64,000 bases of DNA from Hyaloscypha bicolor E (lineage: Eukaryota > Ascomycota > Leotiomycetes > Helotiales > Hyaloscyphaceae), in the NCBI RefSeq assembly GCF_002865645.1, contig NW_020194555.1, positions 310,001-374,000 of the forward strand, given 5' to 3'. The notes beneath the pieces were generated by a model. The model had not been told where the DNA came from. It saw nothing but the letters and a program-made list of their open reading frames with translations, and made no database searches. Positions 13,415-25,151 of the stretch are shown piece after piece. Made by a program: the position numbers and the translations under genes. Positions within the stretch are counted from its first letter, which is position 1. Every line of letters begins with the position of its first letter.

Positions 13415-16400
13415 ACTATACCCTCTTCCTAGAATCTTATCCCCAAGATCTATTAATCTATCCTAGTAAATATTTAATTAATTATTTATTTAATTAATAT
13501 AAACTTCTAGTATCTTGGGAAATAGTTTTACTAATATAATCTAGATAATAGACATAAAAATTATCTAATTAGATTAGGGCTAAGTAAGCAAGAAGAAAGA
13601 GTAATTATATCCCAGATATAGGGGCTAGCTAGTAATTATAATTTCGTTTAGGATCTAAGTATTCTAATTAGCTTAATCCAAAATACTAAGGTACTATTCC
13701 ACAAAACTAATATTATCTATTAGATCTTATATTAGAATAATCTAAATAGCTATATAGAAAGTATTTAATAAATATTTATATAAGAAATCTATATAAATAT
13801 TTCTGAGATCCTAGAGATTATTTATAGGCTCCTGGAAATATATATTAATTAGTTATACTAGTTTCTAATTAGGACTAGCACGAAAACTAGTAGTTAATTC
13901 AGGTAATTCTTTACTTCTATAAAAGAACCTTTTTGTATTACTACGCACTCTCTTCCTTTCTAATAACCACATATATAACTTTTTCTGTTATTACTTTCTA
14001 GTTTCTTTTTCTGCCCTTCTCTAAGTTTTCTTTAATTATTTTTAATTAATTCCATAATATCTTCTTCTGGCTTTATTATTTGTCCTTATAATAATAAGCA
14101 TAAAAGTAACCTTATAGCTTCCTTTTTTATTACTAGTAAATACTTGAAATATTTCAAGTATTTATTTATTAATTTCTTTATCTTATATACTATAGTACCT
14201 GGTAAGAAGAATTATAACTATTATAATAAGGGTTCTAAGTCTTATATATTAGTAAGTTCTTTAGCTTTAATATCTATTAAAGCTAATATAATTTTATATT
14301 TCTTGCTACTTATTAGAGGCTTACTAGTTCTAGGAAAATATTATTATAACCTTTAAGAAATTTCTTGAAATATATCCTAAATAGTATTATACTAATAAAA
14401 ATAATACTATTAATTAGGTTTTTAAAAACTAGAAGAATACTAATAAGCTTCGGAATTCTTTTTCCCGTTTTAATAAGGCAGATAATAATATTACTTGAGT
14501 TAGTATCCCAAAAATAAGTTTTTTCTAATATATTTAGGTACTTACTAATTCCTTAAAAGAATACTATAATATTTACTTTTAAGGCATTAACCTTATTACT
14601 AAGCTTATTACTAAGATTACTAAATAGTCTATTACTAGTATTTCAAGTACTAATAATATAATACTTATAGCTATTCGGGACCTGATTTCAGAAGTTTGGG
14701 CCTTTTATAAGGCATATATAGCTATTATAAGTTCCTTATTTACTTCTTTTAATATCCTTAATACTAATATTATTATAGTATAACTATATCCTATTAAGGA
14801 ATAAGTAAATTCCGGAGAATATTAGCTAATTCTTTACTAAGTCCTAAATAAGACTAGTATTTAGTATTCTTGCTTTGGGAATTAGGAATTTATAAGAATT
14901 AGAGTTTATTTATTTAAGATATCTATAGCTAGTTTACCTATAATAAATCTTTCTTAATCCTGAATCTTTTTCTAATAATTTAAATATAATTCTCGTAAGC
15001 CTTAATAAAACCCTAGAAAACCTTTATAAGTAAAAAACCCAGGAAAAAAGTATTTCTATTACTATTCCGGGTCTTTTCTTGGCTACCTAGGTCCTCTTTT
15101 TCTTTTAAGTAACTTTTTTCTTAGTAGTTCAGAATTCTTTTTAATCTTAAAAGATTATTAAAAAGTAATTTCGGATTTTAAGCTATGGTTTTAGTTATAT
15201 AATTTCAGAAGTTTTTTAGAATTTTTAAGATTAGGGAAAGTAAATAACTAGGTATTATAATCTTTAGGCTAGGCTTTTTATTTAATTAAATACTATTACT
15301 TCTTACTTTTATTATCTTATTAATAATTAATAATAGCTTCTATTTCTTATTTTTATTCTTTATTATTATTTACTAATTCCGGAAGTTCTCCGGAGAAATA
15401 TAAATATAGCTCCTAATTCTTTTTTATTATATATTTTTTAAGGAAAAAAATATAGAAAGTTAGATATAAATAATTATATATACTTAGTAGTTTTAACTTA
15501 TATATTAAATTACTAATATATTTAAGGATCCTAAATAGACCTATAAATTTTAGCTTAAGCTTTCTTGCCTTAAGTTTAATATTTCTTATTAATAGTATTA
15601 TCTAGGCTTTTTTAAAATAGTATTTAGTTAACTAGTACTTATTATAATAGGTTTTCTGGTTATTTTATATATAATATTATAAATTTTTAAGTTTTCTTTA
15701 CTTTATTTTAAGGGTTTCTAGCCTCTTATATATAACTAGTATTTTTCTTATAATCTTATTCTTAGAATTTTATAGAAGTTAAGAATAGTATCTATAATAT
15801 ATATAGAAAGATATATTTTATAAAACCTAATATTTTAAGTTATTATATATAAATTTTATAAAAAATAACTTCTTAAACTAGTTATTTTTTTAGATATTAT
15901 AATAATATCTCAGGTAATATTTTAGGGCCTAGTTTTACTTTTTTATCTAATTATTTATTTAAGAATAATAAGTTATATTCAAATACTATTTATATATTAA
16001 GTAAAAGTAGAAAGCAGACTAGAACTAGCTAGTAAATACTATTTCTCGGTTAGAAATAATTTTATTAGAGAAGCTAAAGATTAAGAAAACATATTCCTAT
16101 ATAATCTTAGTAAGCTTTAGAAAGTTAATAGTCTTATAATATATAATATATCTTACTATTTTAGAATACTAATTAATAATTATAAGAATTATATTAAAAT
16201 CGGGATTTCTTACCGGGTTCTTATATAATAATAAACCTATAATAAAATTTATAGAAATCTTATTCTAGAATTTCTTAGGCTATAATAAACTATTAAGTAA
16301 ATTATATAATAAATGCCTCTTTACCTTAACTCTCTAGTAAATATTATATTCTTAATAATAATTACGAATATTTTCTTTTATATTTTCCTAATACTAAGAC

Positions 16401-17849
16401 TTTCTAAGAAGCTCGAGAGTTTTCTTTATTTTATAGTATCTAGCTATTAGGTTATTATAATAAAGCTTTATGATTTCTTAATATAAAGCAGGATTATTAG
16501 GTATAATAATTCTTAAATAATATCTAAATAAGCCCGAATTATTTTTCTAGATTTCTTTTCTCTTAGTATCTTCCTTACTAAGCCTCTATTTTATAATATT
16601 CTAATATTAAGAATTATTTTTTTAAGCTACCTAGATAATATTCAGAAAAAATTCAAATAGAGAGGCTAGTACTATAGCTCTTTTAGTAGCCATATATATC
16701 TATATATAAGGAATTAGGTATTTATAATTATCTAATTTAAAAACTCGGGGAACTAAGAAGTCTTTAGTTCTATTAAGTAATATAGTTATAAATACTCTTA
16801 TTACCTTAGCTATAATAGTAAAGCCTTTAAGGCATTTCCCTATATCTTGCTTCTTAACTAATTTTATAATTAAGAGATCTATAAGATAATTTATTTACTT
16901 GTTTTATAGTAAATATTTCTTCTTAGTTATTACGGATATAGTAAGTATTAAATAATACCTATTCTAAAAAGAAGACTCTTTAGATATTTATAAGAACCTC
17001 TAAATTATAATTACGAAAGCTTTCTTTAACTTATTCTAAAAGGTTAGAAGCCAAGTTATATTAATAAAATCTTCTTTATAATTAGGTTTTCTATTAGGTT
17101 TATTTACTAAATTTAAAGCACCTCTATAATAAATAATATTAAAATTATATATTATAAGATATATTACCTAATATACTTAATAGCTTTCTAGATACTTTAT
17201 TTCTATAAAGTATTAGAAATTATTATAATCTATAATAACCTTAATTATAAACCTGGACTTTTTAAGGTAATAGTACTAATACTTAAAGGCTTTAATAATT
17301 ATAAGTAGCTTCCTATTATAAGTATTATAGTTATATTTAGTTCCGGAAAGTTTCTGGGACTAGAATATTACTAGATACTAGTATTTTTTTAGGCTATTAC
17401 TAGAATTAACTTATTATAAAATAGTACTAGTAATTATAAATTTTAATATATTAGTTTTAATATGAATTTTCTTAGAAAAATTAAAATAAACTAGAATAGG
17501 TATTATAATAAAAGCTTTTTTTAAAGTCTTAAAGCTTTTAGCTACTTTATTTATTTATATAAAGAAACCGGATTTCTGGCCCTTTTCTATTTCTTTTAAA
17601 AGATCTATTAAGCCTATAATTACCTAAAAGTAATAGTAAATAAACCTATAATAGAAATTAATAAATCCAAGAAATACTTAAATATTATAGAATAATTCTG
17701 GTTCTAGCTATTTAATAATACTATAGACCTATTTAGGATCCGTATAAATACTTTCTATTTTAATAAGAAAGCCTAAAAATTCGATTTCCTTAATATTAAA
17801 CTCGTATTTACTAAGTTTATAAAATAGGTTATTTTTATATAGCCTAATA

Positions 17850-18300
17850 AGTATCTAGTAAATATAATTATAATATTTATTCTTATTTCGAGAATAAATA
17901 AGAATATTATTTAAATAAATAATTATGAAATAATTCAGGAGTTCTATAAGTATAGTATTAATATATACTTGAAATATAGCTAGTATATTAGCTAGCCTAA
18001 AAGATATTATAAGATATTTAAAATAGCTATAGTAGGTTCTAAAAGCCATTTTCTACTCGTATTCTTTATAAATTCTTACCTAATAATATATATTTTTAAA
18101 ATCTAGTTTTATAAAAATCTTGGCTTTTTAAAGCCGGTTAAGAGTCTTATTAATAAGAGAAAGCAGATACTAATTCTTAATTATAACTTAATTAAGTCTA
18201 TAATAATTAATATAAAGATATAGTTCTCTATTTTTCTTGGGAATAAAAAGAATAGGTGCCCTTACTAGGCTTTTATTAGGCCTTATCTAATATTTATAAA
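17850..18300 (-). pseudogene. Degraded reverse transcriptase of element B
   Basis: The - strand holds an open stretch of 64 codons (18,049-17,855) with the gypsy RT pattern: an FRT-Y--F-YL start, a -F-LAN-LA-FQ-YIN block, then YLNNILIYS where the catalytic YLDDILIYS is expected. Both aspartates read Asn, the G-to-A change typical of RIP. Upstream on - (18,050-18,300), with stops, come remnants resembling VRAPILFIPKKN-EL and KIFIKLDFKN, the usual N-terminal part of the fingers and palm. RNase H and integrase should follow toward 16,000, but I could not mark their edges. Family assignment is firm; function is lost. Confidence 0.8.
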
Positions 18301-20645
18301 GCATATTCTATAAATATAGATATAATACTTCTAGTTAGGTCTCTAATAGATTATATAAAGGCCTATACGAGACCATATTATCTATATTAATAAAGTATTT
18401 AATACTGCTAAGATTAGGAAGTTCTAAAGCTTTATTAGAATTAAAAACCTTTAAGAAGTCTTTATATTTATTATTCCGGAAATAAATAGGTATTTCTAAG
18501 GCTTCTTTCCAGAAAGTATTAATTTATTATATTAAAAACTCCTGTTTAGTATTACTAGAATTATATAATAAAGCAAAGATCTAGTAATTATTACAAATAT
18601 ATAAAGCCTATTATCTAGAATAGTTATATTTGCCTTTAGTTAAGAATAAGACTTAAGGTACTAGCTTAGGATACTAGTTAAGCTTCTTACCAAATTCTTT
18701 TAGTATTAGAATCTTAATATTATTAGGCCATATAGGTATATATACTTATTATTTCTTAATATAGTTTATATATTATATAAGAATTATTTTATAAAATTCT
18801 ATACTAAAAATAAGGCTATAAAAGCCAATATTCTTATATTTATAGAACTAGAGCTTAAAAGAATATATCTTATTATAATTATCTATAATAAATATCTCAA
18901 GATTATAGGCTTAATAGACTTTAAATCTATTCCTATAAAAGGTTATAAACTCTTAGTTATACTTAGCTAAAGTAGTAAAGCTCTAGCTTTAAGCCTAATT
19001 ATTATTAAGGAAGTTATAGTCTAACCCGGTATTACCGAGTCTACTATATATCTCTAAGGCATCTATTTCTGGCTATATTAATCTTACTTAAATAGTTATA
19101 TAAAATAATATGCCTTTTTTATTATAGCTAAAATTATTAATATTTAAGATTTGGCCTTTTCTTTTCCCTATTTCTTAGGAAAATCTTCTCTAGAGTACTT
19201 CTCTATAGTAATAGTATTAATCTGCTTCTATAAATACCTTAACTTTTCTATGATTTTGGCCTTATTAAAATTCTACCGAGCCTATTTAGTATACTTGAAA
19301 TACTTTATACTTCCTAAAAAGTATTCTTTCTATTTATAAATCTAATAAATTATACTTAAAGTAAAACTAGTACTTTATTAAGGCCTTAAAGAGGCCAAAG
19401 TACTATCTAAGGGTTTCTTATATGATTTTCGGAACTTATTCTTTTTTTTTTAATAGCCTTATAAATCAGAATTTACTAAGTTAGAGTTCTTAGGGGCAGA
19501 ATTATTCTTACTAGACTTCCCTGCCTTTATTTTCCTTAATTTAGAATAAGTAGTATATTCTACTTTCTGAGCTTTCTTAAGCTATTTAGAAATAAATATT
19601 ATTTTATTTCCTAAGAAAATAAATATAAGTATCTAATAAGTCTTATAGTTAGATAAAGTAATATTAAGAATTCGGACCCGGTTTTTCTTAGAATATAGGT
19701 TCTAGTTAACTTTAAAACTAATTATCCGAGTATATAACTTAATAACTATCTTGCTATTCTTCTAATAAAGATCTTAGAGTTCCTTAAAAGTATCTTATTA
19801 ACGGGTTTAAAGTACTTAAAGTATATTAGCCAAGTAAGCCTTAAATTACTTCTAATAAACCTTATATAATAGTGGGCTTTACTTTATTATAGCCTCTCAA
19901 ATATCGTAAGGTTTGTTTCTAAAGGCACTTATAGTAGAGTTAACTCTAGAAAAGTATCTGTTATAAGTTTAAGGCTAGATTCTAAAGATTATTTTCTAGA
20001 AAAATACAAATATTCTCTATTTCTTAAGGAACTTTCTATAATATAAATTAGGTATCCGGATTTTAAGAAGCTTCTTTTAATCCAAATATATCTTTAGGAC
20101 ATTATATAATAGCTCCTAATAAATAGTATCGAGATTACTTTTAAAGCTTATTATATTAGGAAAAGAAATAGGTTCTAACCCTATTTCAGGAAGTTCCTTA
20201 GTAGAAATTACTAAGGAAAAGGAAATAAACTCATAAATAGAGTTTCTATAAGATATAGTAAACCGTAAGGTATTTCTGAGGATACTCTTATATTACTCTA
20301 ATTATAGGATATACTAGTTAATTATATTTACTAATTCTTGCTTTTATTAGAGTACTTTGACTTTAGTATATAAGCCCTATTCCGTAGCTTAAGTAATAGT
20401 AACTCGGGTATTAATCTCGGCGTCTTAATTATTACCGGGATTATTTCCGTTATTATTACTAGCTCTCAAAGGCTCCTGAGGGGCCCTATTAAAAGTATTA
20501 GATAAGCCTTTATTATTACTTATATCGGAATTAATCTAGTTAACTTCTTTTATAGAAATAGCTTTAGTAAGGGGTTATATATTTTACAGATTTCGAGATA
20601 TAATTACTTATTAAACTATTTTTTTTAAGAGTAAAGAGATTAGCT

Positions 20646-20943
20646 TATAAGGTATTTATTAGTAGGTAATAAGATAATAGAATAAATTAGTATATTATAA
20701 AACCATAATATTAAATTTAGTATAAAACTAATCTCTATTCCTCTTATAAGGTCTAGGGAAGCCCTTTCTAAATAGAAGGCCCCGATAGCATATATATAAT
20801 TAGTAATTTATAAGCCTAATATATATAATATAAATAATAATTAGTTAGGATATTAAAGGGCTACTAAACTCCCTAATCGGCACCCGCAATATCCGAGGTT
20901 CATTATATGCCCTTAAGTCACGTGCGACCCTATATATATTATA
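20646..20943 (-). repeat. 5' LTR of element B (right end)
   Basis: Direct repeat partner of 13,117-13,414, equal length, followed by the AATTT duplication. The cacgtgcgaccc and cccgcaatatccgagg stretches are less mutated than in the left copy. Confidence 0.85.
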
Positions 20944-20948
20944 AATTT

Positions 20949-21812
20949 ATTCTATTATTTTATTATTTATTAATAAATATTTTATAAACTAATTTCTTTA
21001 CTCTTAAAAGAAATAGTTTAATAAGTAATTATATTTCGAAATCTATAAAATATATAATTCTTTATTAAAGCTATTCTTATAATAGAAATTAATTAAATTA
21101 ATTCTAATACAAATAATAATAAAAACTTATTTAATACTTTTAGTAGGGCTTTTTAAAAGCTTTTAAAAGCCAGAAATAATAACGAATATAATTCCGGTAA
21201 TAATTAAGATATTGAAATTAATATTTAAATTATTATTACCTAAACTATAAAATAGAACTTATATATTAAAATTAAAATATTTTAATAAAAATAAGAATTA
21301 GTAAATATAATTAATTAATATATCCTATAATTAGATTAATATAAGAATATTTTTTAAGATATTATATAAAACTCTATTTATAAATCTATTTTTTTTTTTT
21401 AATAATTTCTATAAAAAAACTTCTTAAAATAAAGTTAGAACTTATTTCTTTTTTAATATAATAAGTCTTAAAAGTAATCTTAATACTATTTATTAGAAAC
21501 TATTATATAATATTCTAAAAATATATTTAAATTAAAAAAAGCTTTTTAATATTTAAATATCTAACTTATATTATAGAAAGTTCTTTAAAAAATAAGAAAT
21601 ATTTATATTTTCCTAAGAAATAGTTTTTAGAATCTAATTCTAGACTTATAATAAATATTTTTCTAGAATTAATTTTATTATAAGTATTTTTAGGAATAAA
21701 TCTTATAATATTTGAAAGACTATAATAAAATAAAGCTTACTATTATATAAGATTTATTAAAAGCAATTTAAAGCTTATTTAACTAATATATTTTAAAGAA
21801 AATAAATAGGGA
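20949..21812 (+). mobile_element. Element A: end of 5' LTR and gag-side interior
   Basis: 20,949-20,986 is the remaining end of the split A LTR. From 20,987 the sequence is a RIP-degraded copy, in reverse complement, of the part of B that adjoins its right LTR (B about 20,645 down to 19,800): for example ttaataagtaattata near 21,013 mirrors taattacttattaa near 20,600. Similarity ends near 21,810, after which the content is a different element, so A is truncated or rearranged there. Confidence 0.7.
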
Positions 21813-24800
21813 TTTATACTTTTATATTAATTTCTGTTATTTAAATAATATTAGTTAAAAGAATTAATATTTCTTTTTATTTATTAATAAAACTTTAAAT
21901 TAATTATCTAAAGCTAAAATTTATATTAAATTAGATATCTATTAAGCTTTTTATTATATAGCTATAAATCCGGACTTTTAGAAACTAATAATATTTTATA
22001 TTTATTATAAAATATATAAATATAATATTTTCTAGAAAGGCCTTATAAATAGTTCGGCTATATATTAATACTATATAAATAATATATTCTTTAAATATCT
22101 AAATAACTTTTATATAATATATTTTAATAATATTTTTATTTATTTAAAGAATTTAATAAAATATAAATAATATATATAAAAAATACTAGATTATTTATAT
22201 TTTATTAGCCTCTAAATAAATATTAAGAAATCGGAATTTAAAGTTATATATATAAAATAGTTGAATTTTATTATTTCTATATCTAATATTAAAATAAATT
22301 CTAATAAAATTAAAGTAATATATAATTAGTAATTCCTAAAAATAATTAAAGATATATAGTTTTTCTTTGGCTTTTATAATTTCTATAAATACTTTATTAG
22401 AGAATATAAACGAATTACTAGATCTCTTATTTTATTTATAAAAAAGGATATTTTTTTTAAGTAATTCAAATAATATTAAAAGGCTTTTAATTATTTAAAA
22501 AAAAGCTATAATTTCTATTCTAGTTTTATAATACTATAATTTAGATTTGCCTATAATAATAGAAATAAATATATCTAAAGAAGTAATTACTAGTCTATTT
22601 TCTTAATAAAATTCAGAAGTAGGCCTTTAGTATTTTATAGCTTATTTTTTTAAAACTATATTTCTAATAAAGCTTAATTATAATATATATAATAAGAAAA
22701 TACTTATTATAATATAAATACTAAAGAAATAGAAAACTAAACTAAAAAGCCTTTAAAATACTTCTTTTAAGATCTATTTTAATTACTATATTTTAGAATA
22801 CTTTATAATTACTAAAAAGCTTTCTTTTTAATAAACTAAATAAGCTAAGCTTTTATTTTATTATTATTTTAAGCTTATATATTATTTTAGAAAATTAAAT
22901 AAATAAGTAAATACTTTATTATAAAAATAAAATAAAATAAATATTTAGAGCCAGATTAAGAAAAAGCTATAAATTCAAATATTTCTTTCTAAAAATAAAA
23001 ATAATCTAGAAATTATCTATAACTTATAGCTTATAATAATACTTTATAAAATCGGCTTACTTAATTCGGAATTTGGTTCTAAAAACCAAATATATATTAA
23101 AAACTTTCTAAAAAAAATACTCTTATTAAAGATATAATTCCTTTAAAAAAAAATTCTTAAAAGCTTTATTAATAAACTCTATTATAGTAGCTTCTATAAA
23201 AGTACTATTAGAAGCTCCTACCGAATATAATAGCTTATAACTTATAAATAAGATCCTATAAATAATTATATATTACTAGATCTAAAAAAGCTATATATAA
23301 TAGCCTAAGCTAAAAGTAAAATCTAAATACTATAAAACGGCCTTCTTTTATATTATAAAAGATTCTATATTATAGAAAATAAAATAATTCTCGAATTATT
23401 TTTATAAACTATTCTAATTTATAAAATATATAATAAATTCCTTTCTAGATATCCTAAATATATAAAGCTTTATTAATTATTAAAGAAATAATATTATTTG
23501 CTATTTATAAATACAGATATTAATTAATATTATAGTAATTATTATACTTATAGGAAATTATATATATCTAGAAATAAAAAGCCTAATTTATTTTATTTCT
23601 TTCTAGTTTCTAATTATTTCTAGTTTCTAATTATTTCTAGTTTCTAATTATTTCTAGTTTCTAATTATTTCTAGTTTCTAATTATTATAGATTTTAAAAG
23701 CTATTTAGAAAGCAAATCGGGCTATAATATAATTACTATATAAGATATAATTATAGCTAAATAACTAATACTTCTATTTTTATTTTATATAATATATTAA
23801 ATAAGTATTTCAGAAATAATTATATTAGATTAGAAATTCTATATAAGAATTAATATAAAGCTTAAGCTCTTAATAGCTAATTATTCCTAAATAAATAAAT
23901 AAATAGAGATTATTAATTAGTATTTTAATTAGAAATTATATTTATATATTAACTATTACTAGAATAATTAAAATAAATAAATTACTATAATTAATTATTA
24001 ATAAGCCTTTCTTTAATATAAAACTATTAGCTAGTTTCTATTTATAACTAAAAAGAGCTATAAGTCTTATATTTCTCTAGACTAGAACTCTTTTATTAAA
24101 GCTAGCTTATCTAAAAAAAAGTAAAAAAAATAAAAAAAAAGAAGCTAAAATATTAGTAAATTAATTATATAAATTATAATAACTTACCTAAAGTTATATA
24201 AAGCAAATATAGAAATAATATATAATATAAGCTAATAAATACTACTATTTAATTAATTTCAAAATCAGAAATAAAATATAGGTTATTATAAAATACTAGA
24301 AATCTAATTATCTAAACTAGAAACTAGGGAACTAAATAAAGAGCCTATTTAAGATTCTAGAATAATATAATTATTTATTTCTTTTAAAGCTACCAGAAAT
24401 TATAAAGATATATTTAGTTTTTTATATAAAGAAGCTATAAAAAAAAACTCCTAGAATTCTTTATTAGATTAAATAAACCGGAAACTACTTTTATTAATAC
24501 TAGAAAATAGTAAATAAGAATATAATATTAAATGAGTTATTATAATTAAACTAGTAAAAAATAAACTAAAATATAAAATCTAGTAAATTAGTTAAAATAA
24601 GAATCTAATATAATATCTAGCTTTAATATTAAATAATAGCTTCTTAGTTTTATAGAATTTCTATAATAATAATATTAATATATTAGAACTTTTATAAAAC
24701 CTATAATACTAGCTAGATTTTATAAAGAATAATAATAAACTCTTTTAAATTATATATTAAAGATATTAATCTCTTATATATAATATTTATATTCGAAATA

Positions 24801-24876
24801 CTAGTTTATTTTAGAAAGAAAATAATATAAAATTAGATAAATTAATAGCTTTTATAAAGCTTAATAATAAGCCTAT
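21813..24876 (+). pseudogene. Degraded gypsy pol: RT, RNase H, integrase remnant
   Basis: On +, with stops ignored, the reading matches Ty3/gypsy pol of a family different from B. RT blocks resembling KAKIYIKLDIY-AFYYI lie near 21,905-21,960, a GLINSSAIY (GLTNGPATY type) block near 22,040, and YFNNIFIYLKN at the YLDDIL site near 22,120. A thumb/tether FFGFYNFYKYFI-EY block lies near 22,360-22,410. An RNase H-like region follows (about 22,440-22,860) and a possible integrase tail to about 24,800. It is joined directly to the A fragment without its own 5' LTR; the C2 LTR starts right after. A 17-bp tandem repeat lies at 23,600-23,684. Confidence 0.65.
23600..23684. repeat. Tandem repeat, 17-bp unit, 5 exact copies
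   Basis: Unit tttctagtttctaatta repeated five times without a mismatch inside the RIP-degraded pol remnant. The perfect identity amid decayed sequence implies recent expansion or conversion. Confidence 0.95.
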
Positions 24877-25151
24877 TATAAAAGAGAAATTATAATAAAA
24901 TAAAAACTTATATAAAGTATACTAAAATATAAAACATAATTTAATAATTTAATATAAATAATATATAATATATAAAAGCTTAATTAAATAAATATAAAAA
25001 AGGAATTATTATTTAGAATTATAAAAAAGCTAGCTTTTTTATATAATTCTTATAAATTATATATAAAAGGCTCTAGTCTTTATTATATAATTAAAATATT
25101 AAAACTATTAAAATAAAGTAATTTTAATAAAATATAATTTACTATATTATA
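24877..25151 (-). repeat. 3' LTR of C2 (left end)
   Basis: Direct repeat of 37,210-37,513, sharing tataaaag at the start and blocks such as aattataaaaaagctagct. Confidence 0.75.

Larger units (their letters stand above)
13117..20943 (-). mobile_element. Complete LTR retrotransposon B (gypsy type), RIP-degraded
   Basis: 7,827-bp element with two 298-bp LTRs (13,117-13,414 and 20,646-20,943) and a perfect 5-bp target-site duplication AATTT (13,112-13,116 and 20,944-20,948). The left LTR keeps the canonical TG start (TGTAAGG); the right copy reads TATAAGG, a RIP change. Coding direction is -: reverse transcriptase pieces lie at about 17,855-18,300, and the gag side is at the right end. It is inserted inside the LTR of an inverted element of its own family (A). 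The interior holds more GC and longer open stretches than C1/C2, so it may be younger or less intensely mutated. All domains still carry stops. Confidence 0.85.

Noticed and set aside
14144..14356. 70-codon + frame in element B
   Set aside because: AT-driven chance frame on the strand opposite to B's coding direction; Ile/Leu/Tyr-rich without a family pattern.
19151..19339. 62-codon + frame in element B
   Set aside because: Opposite to the coding strand of B and compositionally driven.
23600..23684. CRISPR-like array
   Set aside because: Head-to-tail 17-bp tandem repeat without spacers, in a eukaryotic genome.
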